NCBI GenBank assembly: GCA_026984135.1
Contig: JALSSR010000093.1
Coordinates: 1-50,197, forward strand
DNA length: 50,197 nt
Origin: Bacteroidales bacterium
GTDB lineage: Bacteria > Bacteroidota > Bacteroidia > Bacteroidales > JAADJA01
Direction of reading: 5' to 3'
A program made the position numbers and the translations under genes. Of this stretch, positions 19,878 to 29,075 are shown in pieces (within the stretch, counting starts at the first letter, position 1; every line of letters starts with the position of its first letter). The notes under the pieces were generated by a model. The model had not been told where the DNA came from. It worked only from the letters and a program-made list of their open reading frames with translations, and did no database searches.

Positions 19878-20531
19878 TTATTCGTCTCCCTTGGCCTCTT
19901 CTTTTGGAGCACCTTCACCACCTTCGGCAGCAGCCTCTGCAGCAGCAGCTTCAGCGGCTTCCTCTTCGGCAATTTCCTCGGCAGTCATACCTCTTGCTGC
20001 TTTAACGGCAACGATAACCGCATTGGGAGTGTCAAGGAATGTCAGGTTTTCATAAACCACATCTTTTACTCTGATAGCTGTTCCGATATCAAGTTTATTG
20101 ATGTTAAGCATAATGAAATCCGGTAAATTTTCAGCCAGGCCGCTGACTTTTACTTTTCTGATCTTTTTAACAAGTCTTCCTCCTTGTAATACTCCGGGCG
20201 CAACACCTTCAAACTTAACCGGAATGGCTATAGTTACAGGTTTGTCGGGAATAATCTCCAAAAAGTCGGCATGTAAAATGTTGTCATTAACAGGATGATA
20301 TTGGATATCCTGCAAAATAGTTTGATACTCTTTACCGTCAACATTGATGTTGATAAGGTAAACTTCCGGGGTAAAGATAATTTTCTTAAAAGATTTTTCT
20401 TCAATGGCAATGTGAATTTGCTTTTCACCGCCATAGATTACACAGGGTACCTTTCCTTCTCTCCTGTTCTTTTTAGCATCTTTTTTCCCTACGTTCTCTC
20501 TCAGAGAACCGCTCAATGATACTGTTTTCAT
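19878..20531 (-). CDS. rplY: 50S ribosomal protein L25/general stress protein Ctc
   Basis: L25/Ctc signature across the length, with an Ala/Glu-rich C-terminal tail; prs-rplY-pth gene order. Confidence 0.93.
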   Translation of the reverse strand: MKTVSLSGSLRENVGKKDAKKNRREGKVPCVIYGGEKQIHIAIEEKSFKKIIFTPEVYLININVDGKEYQTILQDIQYHPVNDNILHADFLEIIPDKPVTIAIPVKFEGVAPGVLQGGRLVKKIRKVKVSGLAENLPDFIMLNINKLDIGTAIRVKDVVYENLTFLDTPNAVIVAVKAARGMTAEEIAEEEAAEAAAAEAAAEGGEGAPKEEAKGDE

Positions 20532-20564
20532 AATGAATTGATTTAATTATAAATAAAATTAGTA

Positions 20565-21503
20565 CTAATGTTCAAATTTATATAATGAACTTATTGATTT
20601 CGTTTTTAAAACTCTGTTTATAACCGTTGCAAAGAGGTCTGCAGTTGATAAAACCGTTGCTTTTTTACACTTTTCTTTTAACGGTATTGTATCGGTCATA
20701 ACGACCTCGGTAATTCTCGATTTTTCTATTCTTTCATACGCCTCACCCGAAAAGACGGGATGTGTACAAAATGCTCTTACGCTGGCAGCTCCGTTGTCCA
20801 TAATCAAGTCGGCAGCTTTAGTTATAGATCCTGCCGTATCAATAATATCATCAATAAGAATTACATTTTTATCTTTAACATCACCGATAAGCTGCATTGT
20901 TCCAACCACGTTGGGCTTTGTTCTGTGTTTATAGCAAATTGCAAAACCCGTATTAAGGATTTTTGCGTAAGCAGCTGCACGTCTTGTTCCTCCCGTATCC
21001 GGAGAAGCCATCATCAGGTTGTCCAATTTCAGATTTTTAATATATGGAATAAATATAGATGACGCATAAATATGATCAACCGGTACATCAAAAAACCCCT
21101 GTATCTGATCGGCATGGAGGTCTATTGTTATGAGACGTTGAACTCCCGCAGCAATCAGCAAATTGGCTATTAGCTTGGATGCGATTGAAACCCGCGGCTT
21201 ATCCTTTCTGTCCTGTCGTGCATAACCAAAATATGGAATAACCGCAACAATTCTTCTGGCAGAAGCTCTTTTGGCAGCATCAACCATCATCAGGAGTTCC
21301 ATCAGGTTGTCGGCAGGAGAAAATGTTGACTGAATCAGAAAGACGTCGCGTCCTCTTATATTTTCCTCAAAAGAAGGTTGAAACTCCCCATCTGAAAAGT
21401 CTGTTACAACAACATTTCCTAAAGGATGACCATAGCTGGCAGCGATTCTTTCCGCCAGATATTTGGTTGCTCGTCCTGAAAAAATTAATGCCCGGGCTGC
21501 CAT
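20565..21503 (-). CDS. prs: Ribose-phosphate pyrophosphokinase
   Basis: FSDGEFQPSFEENIRGRDVFLIQST, PYFGYARQDRKDKPRVSIASKLIANLL, DLHADQIQGFFDVPVDH, VILIDDIIDTAGSI. Confidence 0.96.
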   Translation of the reverse strand: MAARALIFSGRATKYLAERIAASYGHPLGNVVVTDFSDGEFQPSFEENIRGRDVFLIQSTFSPADNLMELLMMVDAAKRASARRIVAVIPYFGYARQDRKDKPRVSIASKLIANLLIAAGVQRLITIDLHADQIQGFFDVPVDHIYASSIFIPYIKNLKLDNLMMASPDTGGTRRAAAYAKILNTGFAICYKHRTKPNVVGTMQLIGDVKDKNVILIDDIIDTAGSITKAADLIMDNGAASVRAFCTHPVFSGEAYERIEKSRITEVVMTDTIPLKEKCKKATVLSTADLFATVINRVLKTKSISSLYKFEH

Positions 21504-21619
21504 TTTTTGCTTTTTAGAATTCGGCGCGAAATTAATACTTTTTTAACACCTCACAACTTCCGGTTGAATAAAAACAGATATTTTTTTTATGAAAATGAAT
21601 GTAGATAAAAAAAAGTAAC

Positions 21620-21627
21620 TACTTTTG
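21620..21627 (+). promoter_or_regulatory. -7 box TActTTTG upstream of tRNA-Leu
   Basis: TACTTTTG 12 nt upstream of the mature tRNA 5' end. Confidence 0.55.
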
Positions 21628-21639
21628 TCCACCAATTAA

Positions 21640-21721
21640 GCCCGGATGGCGGAATTGGTAGACGCGCTGGTCTCAAAAACCAGTTCCTTCGGGAGTGCCG
21701 GTTCGACCCCGGCTCCGGGTA
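21640..21721 (+). tRNA. tRNA-Leu (anticodon CAA)
   Basis: Acceptor GCCCGGA/TCCGGGT; anticodon stem-loop CTGGT-CTCAAAA-ACCAG; long variable arm; T-arm GCCGGTTCGACCCCGGC. Confidence 0.95.
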
Positions 21722-21742
21722 CTTATTATAAAATGGTAATAG

Positions 21743-21783
21743 AAAAAAGCAGTTACAATTTATTTTATGTAACTGCTTTTTTT
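21743..21783. terminator. Bidirectional terminator between convergent tRNAs
   Basis: AAAAAAGCAGTTACA...TGTAACTGCTTTTTT, a perfect 15-bp stem. Confidence 0.85.
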
Positions 21784-21784
21784 G

Positions 21785-21857
21785 TCGGAGTGGCGAGACT
21801 CGAACTCGCGACCTCTTGACCCCCAGTCAAGCACGCTACCAACTGCGCCACACCCCG
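21785..21857 (-). tRNA. tRNA-Pro (anticodon GGG)
   Basis: Minus strand CGGGGTG...CTTGA-CTGGGGG-TCAAG...CGCGAGTTCGAGTCTCG CCACTCCG; acceptor stem pairs. Confidence 0.93.
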
Positions 21858-22018
21858 AATTAATAAATTAAAGCTAAACCATCATTTATAAATCCTTATA
21901 ACTTAAACAATAATTGTAAATTGCAATGTAATTTTTATTATGTTTGCTTGCACTTTAAAAAAAATATTTTGCGTTGCAAAAATAGTTTTTTTTTTGAATA
22001 TATTATAAAAATAAAAAA

Positions 22019-24061
22019 ATGAATAAATTATTATCTTTTTGGATTTTTCTTATAGTTAGCATAAATGTATTAGGCCAAGTTCAAACAGTTGGGCTTTTTT
22101 ATAATGATTTAAATTCATTTAATGGCTATACCCTTTTTAATCCTTTCGCTTCAACATCAACCTACTTGATTGATAATTGTGGGAGAGTAATTAATATATG
22201 GGAAAGTGACAGTAAGTCAAACTTTGCTGTATATTTACTAGATAATGGGAATCTGTTAAGAACATGCAAAACAACCAATAATCCTAATGTTGGAGGTCGA
22301 TTAGAAGAACTTGACTGGGAAGGAAATGTTGTTTGGTCATATGATTTTAGTAATGAATATATTTTGCACCATGATATTGAGCCTCTCCCAAATGGTAATA
22401 TATTATTTATTGCTAGTGATATTATTGCAGCTTCTGAAGCGATAAATGAAGGTCGTAATCCATTATTTTTAGATAATGAATTATGGTCTGAACAGATCGT
22501 TGAGGTGCAACCAACAGGATCTCAGGGTGTTAATATAGTTTGGAAGTGGCGAGTTTGGGATCATTTGATTCAGGACTTTGATTCATTAAAAAATAATTAT
22601 GGACAAATCGCTCTTCATCCCGAGCTAATTAATCTGAATTATTTTAACAGCACGGTTCCAAATCCTTTAGTTGATTGGTTACATTTCAACTCGATAGATT
22701 ATAACAAAGAGCTTGATCAGATTATTCTTTCTGCAAGAAATGTAAGTGAACTATATATTATTGACCATAGCACAACAACTGAGGAAGCTGCAAGTCATTT
22801 AGGAGGAAGGTATATGAAGGGAGGTGACATCCTTTATAGATTTGGGAACCCTCAAGTATTTAATTTAGGAACTGAAGTAAATCGAATATTATTTTTTCAA
22901 CATGATGCACAATGGATTTCTGATACTTATCCTGATGGAAATAAAATTATAGTTTTTAATAATAAACTTTCGATTAATTCTTCTGGTGTTGGAATTTTTT
23001 ATCCAGCTCAGGATAGTGCAGGCTTTTACTGTATGCCAACTGAATTTGGATACTTGCCTAACAGTTTTGAATGGGAATTTACTTCTCAAGAAATATATTC
23101 ACCAAAAATGTCGGGTGCTCAGCAACTACCTAATGGTAATATAATAATTTGTGTTGGAACCTCTGGCAAATTTTTGGAAGTAGATATAGATGGCAATTTG
23201 ATTTGGTCGTATATAAATCCTGTTGGAAATAATGGTCCCGTAAGTCAGGGTGAAAATCCCCTGATTAATAATGTTTTTAAAATTCAAAAATATGCACCGG
23301 ATTTTTCAGGTTTTTATGGAAAAGATCTCACACCTGGAAGCCCAATTGAATTAAATCCTTGGACTACTTCTTGTGAAATCCAGGAGGATACAATTGCTGA
23401 AATCGAATTGCATTTATTTCTTGAGGGTCCTTTTAATGGTGCTACAATGTGTTGTGATGGTAATTATACTTTGCCTTTAAACCAACCATTTCAAAATTGG
23501 CCTTGGTACTATGCAGGGACTGAGAAGGTTAGTCAGATCCCGCCAGATGCAGTTGATTGGGTTTTGCTTGAATTGAGGGATGCTAATCAACCTTCCAATG
23601 CCATTAGGGAAACAACAGTTAGTAGAATAGCAGCCTTTTTATTAACGGACGGATCTGTTGTAAAAATGGATGGGGAATCGTTTCCAACTTTTTATAACTC
23701 ATTCATAAATGATTTGTATGTAGTAATCTGCCATAGAAACCACCTCAGCATATTATCCTCACAACCTTTATATAGTGAAAATTTACATTTATATTATAAT
23801 TTTATTTTTGATGGAAATAAGGTTTATGGGGGGGCATTGGGCTATAAAGAGTTGTTTCCTGGGATATGGGGTATGACAGCAGGAGATGGATATAAGGATA
23901 ATCATATTGATATGCTTGACAAGAATGTAATATGGGATATTGAGGCTGGTGGTAAAGGGTATCTTCAAGGAGATTATAATCTTGATGGGCAAATAGATAA
24001 CCAAGATAAAAATAATTCACTATTCACTAATTTTGGCAAAATAAGCCAAGTGCCAGAATGA
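22019..24061 (+). CDS. Secreted aryl-sulfate sulfotransferase-like protein with C-terminal dockerin-like Asp/Asn-rich motif
   Basis: Signal peptide; LLDNGNLLRTCKTTNN...LEELDWEGNVVWSYDFSNEYILHHDIEPLPNGNILFIA; C-terminal GYLQGDYNLDGQIDNQDKNNSLFTNFGK. Confidence 0.75.
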   Translation: MNKLLSFWIFLIVSINVLGQVQTVGLFYNDLNSFNGYTLFNPFASTSTYLIDNCGRVINIWESDSKSNFAVYLLDNGNLLRTCKTTNNPNVGGRLEELDWEGNVVWSYDFSNEYILHHDIEPLPNGNILFIASDIIAASEAINEGRNPLFLDNELWSEQIVEVQPTGSQGVNIVWKWRVWDHLIQDFDSLKNNYGQIALHPELINLNYFNSTVPNPLVDWLHFNSIDYNKELDQIILSARNVSELYIIDHSTTTEEAASHLGGRYMKGGDILYRFGNPQVFNLGTEVNRILFFQHDAQWISDTYPDGNKIIVFNNKLSINSSGVGIFYPAQDSAGFYCMPTEFGYLPNSFEWEFTSQEIYSPKMSGAQQLPNGNIIICVGTSGKFLEVDIDGNLIWSYINPVGNNGPVSQGENPLINNVFKIQKYAPDFSGFYGKDLTPGSPIELNPWTTSCEIQEDTIAEIELHLFLEGPFNGATMCCDGNYTLPLNQPFQNWPWYYAGTEKVSQIPPDAVDWVLLELRDANQPSNAIRETTVSRIAAFLLTDGSVVKMDGESFPTFYNSFINDLYVVICHRNHLSILSSQPLYSENLHLYYNFIFDGNKVYGGALGYKELFPGIWGMTAGDGYKDNHIDMLDKNVIWDIEAGGKGYLQGDYNLDGQIDNQDKNNSLFTNFGKISQVPE

Positions 24062-24239
24062 GCATTAATGATATTATTGTTTTAGAATAAAATATTTTTT
24101 TATTTGGACATAATGGCATACTTTTGCAATTTATGGCACTTTTATAAGTTGTTGATATTAAGCATATAGCGTAATTGGCAAAATTTTTGACGAAAGCAAA
24201 ACTCATTTGAATTGAAATATAAATTTAACAAAAATAGTT

Positions 24240-25193
24240 ATGGCAGAACAAAACATTGACAAAACCCAATGCCTGATAATCGGGTCAGGCCCGGCAGGTT
24301 ATACTGCTGCAATTTACGCTTCACGTGCGGATTTGCATCCTATTTTGTATCAGGGACTTCAACCGGGAGGTCAACTGACGGAAACGACCGAAGTTGAGAA
24401 CTTTCCGGGTTATCCCGAAGGAACTAACGGTCCGCAAATGATGGAAGAGTTTAAACTTCAGGCTGAACGTTTTGAGGCTGACATCAGATGGGGAATAATA
24501 ACGGAAGTTGATTTTTCCAAAAGACCTTTCACGGCAAAAGCCGATGACGGTAAAACAATTATTGCCGACACAGTGATAATTGCTACCGGAGCTTCGGCAA
24601 GATGGCTCGGACTACCGTCGGAAGCTGAATATAACGGCTACGGAGTTTCAGCTTGTGCTACCTGTGACGGTTATTTTTATAAAGGAAAGGACGTTGCTGT
24701 TGTCGGGGGCGGTGATACTGCTGCCGAGGAAGCCACTTACCTTGCAAAACTTTGCCGCAAGGTTTATCTTATTCACCGTCGTGACGAGTTGAGAGCTTCC
24801 AAAGCAATGCAACGTCGCGTACTGAACACTCCTAATATTGAAATGGTATGGGATAGTGTTCCAAAAGAAATTTTTGGTGAAACGGAAGGTTTTGCAAAAA
24901 AAGTTACCGGCGTTGTTGTCCAAAATGTTAAAACGGGGGAAGAAAAGAAAATTTTTCTCGACGGATTCTTTGTGGCTATAGGTCACAAACCCAACTCCGA
25001 CCTTTTTAAAGGACAACTTGAGATGAATGATGTGGGATATTTGATTACAAAACCCGATTCGACGGCAACAAGTGTTGAGGGTGTTTTTGCAGCGGGCGAT
25101 ATTCAGGATCACGTTTTCCGTCAGGCTATAACAGCCGCCGGAACCGGGGCTATGGCTGCTATTGAAGCTGAAAGATTTCTTGCAGCTCAGTAA
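24240..25193 (+). CDS. trxB: Thioredoxin-disulfide reductase
   Basis: GSGPAGYTAAIYASRA, CATCDGYFYKGKDVAVVGGGDTAAEEATYLA, GVFAAGDIQDHVFRQAITAAGTGAMAAIEAERFL. Confidence 0.97.
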   Translation: MAEQNIDKTQCLIIGSGPAGYTAAIYASRADLHPILYQGLQPGGQLTETTEVENFPGYPEGTNGPQMMEEFKLQAERFEADIRWGIITEVDFSKRPFTAKADDGKTIIADTVIIATGASARWLGLPSEAEYNGYGVSACATCDGYFYKGKDVAVVGGGDTAAEEATYLAKLCRKVYLIHRRDELRASKAMQRRVLNTPNIEMVWDSVPKEIFGETEGFAKKVTGVVVQNVKTGEEKKIFLDGFFVAIGHKPNSDLFKGQLEMNDVGYLITKPDSTATSVEGVFAAGDIQDHVFRQAITAAGTGAMAAIEAERFLAAQ

Positions 25194-25205
25194 TAAATTA
25201 ATAAT

Positions 25206-25246
25206 CCCGGCAGGTTATCGTAATCTGTCGGGTTTTATTCTTTTTC
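25206..25246 (+). terminator. Rho-independent terminator after trxB
   Basis: CCCGgCAGgTTAtcgTAAtCTGtCGGG followed by a T-rich run. Confidence 0.7.
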
Positions 25247-25456
25247 TCCCGGTTTTAAATATTTAAAACTCTTTCCTTCGACTCTTTTTTAATAAACTGA
25301 TGCTTAACGAAAATGCAAATTTATTCGAGATAAATTTGCTATAATTCAGGTAATTATATAAAAGATAATTTGCAAAGTTTACGATGTGAAACAAGTCCGT
25401 ACGGATGCGTTTTAGTATAATTCCGATTTTTCTTTTCAAATATTTCCCATTTTATT

Positions 25457-25464
25457 TACTTTTG
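25457..25464 (+). promoter_or_regulatory. -7 box TActTTTG upstream of the GGGP synthase gene
   Basis: TACTTTTG 25 nt upstream of the ATG at 25490. Confidence 0.5.
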
Positions 25465-25489
25465 TGAACGTTTTCACGTATTGAATTTT

Positions 25490-26218
25490 ATGGATATATA
25501 TAACTCCTTAAATAACAACAAAAAAAAATTTGCGGTTTTGATTGATCCCGACAAGTATTCTTTGAAGGATGTGGAAAAACTGGCAAATATGGCCTCGAAA
25601 ACAGGTGTGTCATTTTTTTTCGTAGGTGGAAGTCTTCTTACCAATGATGTTTTGGGGGAGACAATAAAGGTCATTAAGGACAACAGCAATATTCCGGTTA
25701 TAATATTTCCGGGAGACACAATGCAGATCAATGACAGAGCGGACGGCATCTTATTACTGTCGCTTATATCTGGAAGAAATCCCGACTTGTTGATCGGAAA
25801 ACATGTTATTGCCGCACCATATCTGAAAAAAAGTAATCTTGAGATACTTCCCACGGGATATATGCTTATTGACAGCGGAAGAATGACAACAGCACTGTAT
25901 ATGAGCAATTCCCATCCCATCCCTGCCGACAAGGATGAGATTGCCGTTTCTACTGCTATGGCCGGTGAAATGCTGGGTCTTAAACTTATTTATATGGACG
26001 GCGGGAGCGGTGCTGCAAACCCTGTTCCAGTAAGTATGATCTCAAAAGTTAAAGATAACATTTCCGTCCCGCTTGTTGTCGGAGGCGGAATAAGAACACC
26101 GGAAGCCGCCACTGAAAGATTCAATGCAGGTGCAGATATTATCGTTGTCGGGAATGCCATTGAGGACAGCCACTCTGTTCTTGAACAAATTGCGGAGATT
26201 ACTTTGTCATTTGGTTGA
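25490..26218 (+). CDS. Geranylgeranylglyceryl phosphate synthase/PcrB family prenyltransferase
   Basis: KFAVLIDPDKYSLKDVEKLANMASKTGVSFFFVGGSLL, IIFPGDTMQINDRADGILLLSLISGRNPDLLIGKHV, YMDGGSGAANPVP, VVGGGIRTPEAATERFNAGADIIVVGNAIE. Confidence 0.92.
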   Translation: MDIYNSLNNNKKKFAVLIDPDKYSLKDVEKLANMASKTGVSFFFVGGSLLTNDVLGETIKVIKDNSNIPVIIFPGDTMQINDRADGILLLSLISGRNPDLLIGKHVIAAPYLKKSNLEILPTGYMLIDSGRMTTALYMSNSHPIPADKDEIAVSTAMAGEMLGLKLIYMDGGSGAANPVPVSMISKVKDNISVPLVVGGGIRTPEAATERFNAGADIIVVGNAIEDSHSVLEQIAEITLSFG

Positions 26219-26237
26219 AATAATTATTAAAAATTCA

Positions 26238-26245
26238 TATCTTTG
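26238..26245 (+). promoter_or_regulatory. -7 box TAtcTTTG upstream of the TA operon
   Basis: TATCTTTG 22 nt before the ATG at 26268. Confidence 0.55.
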
Positions 26246-26253
26246 TAGAAAAT

Positions 26254-26269
26254 ATTAATGTACATTAAT
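26254..26269. promoter_or_regulatory. Perfect 16-bp palindrome ATTAATGTACATTAAT overlapping the antitoxin start codon (candidate operator)
   Basis: Self-reverse-complementary, just downstream of the -7 box. Confidence 0.65.
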
Positions 26270-26477
26270 GATTGTTAAAAATCGAAATAATGAAATTGTA
26301 GTCAGGATTTCACCTGAATATGACACATCCAGAATTCAGGAGATACTTGATTATTTAAGGTATGTTGAATTGACCTCTAAATCTGATGTTAATCAAAAAG
26401 ATGTGGATATACTCATTGAGAAGGTGAAAAAGGGGCGTTGGGAAAGAGTAAAAAAGAAACTGGATGTAAATGACTAA
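26268..26477 (+). CDS. Putative antitoxin (69 aa) of a PIN-type toxin-antitoxin pair
   Basis: Small charged ORF overlapping the PIN gene by 8 nt; promoter and palindrome directly upstream. Confidence 0.7.
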   Translation: MIVKNRNNEIVVRISPEYDTSRIQEILDYLRYVELTSKSDVNQKDVDILIEKVKKGRWERVKKKLDVND

Positions 26478-26922
26478 AATCATTGTTGATACAAACATTA
26501 TTTTTAGTGCTCTGCTAAATACCAATAGCCGGATAGGACAAATTTTAATTAATGGTAACCGATATTGTTTTTTCTTTGCACCGGAGTATATCAGGTTCGA
26601 AATCTTTAAATATAAGGAAAAAATTAAAAATCTTGGGAATTTTACGGATTATGATTTTTTTGAAAGCTATGAGCTGATAATCAGAAATATAACTATACTC
26701 AACCATGCATTAATTCCTAATAGAATTTATCAAAAAGCTGAATTATTATGTGAAAATATTGATATAGACGATACTGCTTTTGTAGCGGTTAGCGATTATA
26801 TTATGGGTTGGTTATGGACAGGTGATAAAAAATTGATAAATGGATTAAAAAACAATAACTATAAAAGAATAATTACAACGGAACAATTATACGAAGATTT
26901 TATTTTAAAGCATAAATTATGA
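26470..26922 (+). CDS. PIN-domain putative toxin
   Basis: IIVDTNIIFSALLN at the N-terminus; DIDDTAFVAVSDYIMGWLWTGDKKLINGL acidic PIN motif. Confidence 0.85.
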   Translation: MTKIIVDTNIIFSALLNTNSRIGQILINGNRYCFFFAPEYIRFEIFKYKEKIKNLGNFTDYDFFESYELIIRNITILNHALIPNRIYQKAELLCENIDIDDTAFVAVSDYIMGWLWTGDKKLINGLKNNNYKRIITTEQLYEDFILKHKL

Positions 26923-29066
26923 AAAGATCAGTTTTAGTAAAAAGGTCACTTATTCTATTGAGTTTATTTATCTCAATAGTACTTTTTGGTCAGAAAAAGC
27001 CATTAACCGTCGAAGACGGTTCTTACATGAATTATAAGCTTTTTCCGAAAAGGCTAAGTCAGTTACAATGGATGGGTAACAGCGACAATTATAGTTTCGT
27101 TGCCAATAATAAGCTTGTTAAAGGTAGGGCAACTTCAACCGAAAGGGACACGATACTGACAGTTGACGACCTTAATGCAGGGATGACCGACCTAAAATTT
27201 GATTCTTTGAAAAGATTTCCGTCAATAAAATATCTTGATGACAATAAGATTAGATTTTCGTTTAAAAAACGACTGTTTGTCTCCGATATTATTTCAAAAA
27301 AAATAGATTTTGTTAACGAATACGATAAAAAAGCAAAAAATATTGATATTCAAAGCAAAACAAATGCAATTGCATATACTGTTGATAATAATTTGTTTGT
27401 TGCCGTTGATAAAAATCAAATCCAGGTCACGGACGATGAAGATAAAGGTATAGTGAACGGACAATCGGTTCATCGTCAGGAATTTGGCATTTACAAAGGA
27501 ACTTTCTGGTCGCCGCAAGGAAATTATCTTGCTTTTTATCGTAAAGACCAAACGATGGTGGGCGATTATCCGCTGGTCAACATTGACACAAGGGAAGCAA
27601 CGGTGAAGAATATTAAATACCCTATGGCAGGAATGACCAGTGAGCAGGTAACACTTGGAATTTTTGACATTAAGACCGAAAAGACCGTTTTCCTGAAAAC
27701 CGGAGAACCCAAAGACCACTATTTGACGGCAGTTACCTGGGGACCGAACGAAAAATATATTTACATTGCCATACTAAACCGCGATCAGAATCATTTGTGG
27801 CTAAATCAATATGATATTGTTACCGGAGATTTTGTAAAGACGCTGCTTGAAGAAGAGAATCCTAAATATGTCGAGCCGGAACATCCTTTGTATTTCTTGA
27901 AAAACTCTCCCGATAAGTTTATTTGGTTTAGCGAACGCGACGGTTACGATCATTTATATCTATACAATACGGATGGAGAGTTGGTAAAGCAACTCACCAA
28001 AGGCGAATGGGTAGTTACCAAATATCTTGGCACCGATCTCAAAGAAAGGAAAGTCTTTTTTCAGGCAACAAAAGAAAGCCCGCTTGAAAAGAATGTTTAT
28101 TCCGTTGACATAAAATCGGGGAAAATAATCCGCATAACTCCGGACCACGGAACACATTCGGTGCAAATAAATCATTCCTGCGAATATTTTATTGACTATT
28201 ACAGCAGTACGGATGTTGCAAGTGAAATAAAGATGGAAAATTCAAAAGGAAAGGTTGTACAGACCTTACTTGAAAACAGTGATCCCCTTGCCGATTATGC
28301 AATTGGCGAAATGTCAATCTTCACATTAAAGGCGGACGACGGAGCCGATCTTTACTGTCGTTTGATAAAGCCGGCAAACTTTGATGCTTCCAAAAAGTAT
28401 CCCGTTATTGTTTACGTGTACGGAGGACCTCACGCACAACTGATAACCGATTCATGGCTCGGTGGAGCGGGAATGTATCTCAACTATCTTGCTTCCGACG
28501 GATATGTCATTTTTACCCTTGATAATCACGGTTCGGCAAACAGAGGCAGGGATTTTGAACAGGCTGTTTTCCGCAATCTCGGAACGCACGAGATAGCCGA
28601 TCAGATGAAAGGAGTCGAATTTCTGAAATCTCTCGAATATGTTGACACAACTCGTATTGGTGTTGACGGCTGGAGTTTCGGAGGTTTTATGACCATTTCT
28701 TTGAAATTACGTGAGCCAGGTGTTTTTAAGGTTGGTGTGGCAGGTGGACCCGTGATAGATTGGAAATACTATGAAGTTATGTACGGTGAACGGTATATGG
28801 ATACTCCGGAATCCAATCCCGAAGGTTACAAAAAGGCTTCCCTGCTCAATTATGCAAAAGATCTTGAGGGGAAACTTTTGGTAATTCACGGGACAATGGA
28901 CCCTACGGTGGTTTGGCAGCACAGCCTTCTTTTCATCAAACAATGTGTTACCGACGGCGTTCAGGTTGATTATTTTGTTTACCCCGACCATGAGCATGGT
29001 GTCGGAGGAAAAGATCGCCTGCATCTGAACAAAAAGATAAAAATGTATTTTGATGAGAATTTATAG
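26919..29066 (+). CDS. S9 family peptidase (dipeptidyl-peptidase IV-like)
   Basis: Signal peptide; DPP IV N-terminal propeller; GWSFGGFM nucleophile elbow; HGTMDPTVVWQHS; PDHEHGV catalytic His. Start overlaps the PIN stop (ATGA). Confidence 0.93.
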   Translation: MKRSVLVKRSLILLSLFISIVLFGQKKPLTVEDGSYMNYKLFPKRLSQLQWMGNSDNYSFVANNKLVKGRATSTERDTILTVDDLNAGMTDLKFDSLKRFPSIKYLDDNKIRFSFKKRLFVSDIISKKIDFVNEYDKKAKNIDIQSKTNAIAYTVDNNLFVAVDKNQIQVTDDEDKGIVNGQSVHRQEFGIYKGTFWSPQGNYLAFYRKDQTMVGDYPLVNIDTREATVKNIKYPMAGMTSEQVTLGIFDIKTEKTVFLKTGEPKDHYLTAVTWGPNEKYIYIAILNRDQNHLWLNQYDIVTGDFVKTLLEEENPKYVEPEHPLYFLKNSPDKFIWFSERDGYDHLYLYNTDGELVKQLTKGEWVVTKYLGTDLKERKVFFQATKESPLEKNVYSVDIKSGKIIRITPDHGTHSVQINHSCEYFIDYYSSTDVASEIKMENSKGKVVQTLLENSDPLADYAIGEMSIFTLKADDGADLYCRLIKPANFDASKKYPVIVYVYGGPHAQLITDSWLGGAGMYLNYLASDGYVIFTLDNHGSANRGRDFEQAVFRNLGTHEIADQMKGVEFLKSLEYVDTTRIGVDGWSFGGFMTISLKLREPGVFKVGVAGGPVIDWKYYEVMYGERYMDTPESNPEGYKKASLLNYAKDLEGKLLVIHGTMDPTVVWQHSLLFIKQCVTDGVQVDYFVYPDHEHGVGGKDRLHLNKKIKMYFDENL

Positions 29067-29075
29067 AAATGTGAA

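Noticed and set aside
19417-20055. 212-aa plus-strand ORF across pth and rplY
   Set aside because: Antisense to two certain genes; its Ala/Ser-rich tail mirrors the Ala/Glu-rich L25 C-terminus.
24114-24128. Sigma-54 (-24/-12) promoter upstream of trxB (TGGCATACTTTTGCA)
   Set aside because: GG-to-GC spacing is one base short of the required 10 nt; TAcTTTTG within it fits the Bacteroidetes -7 box instead.
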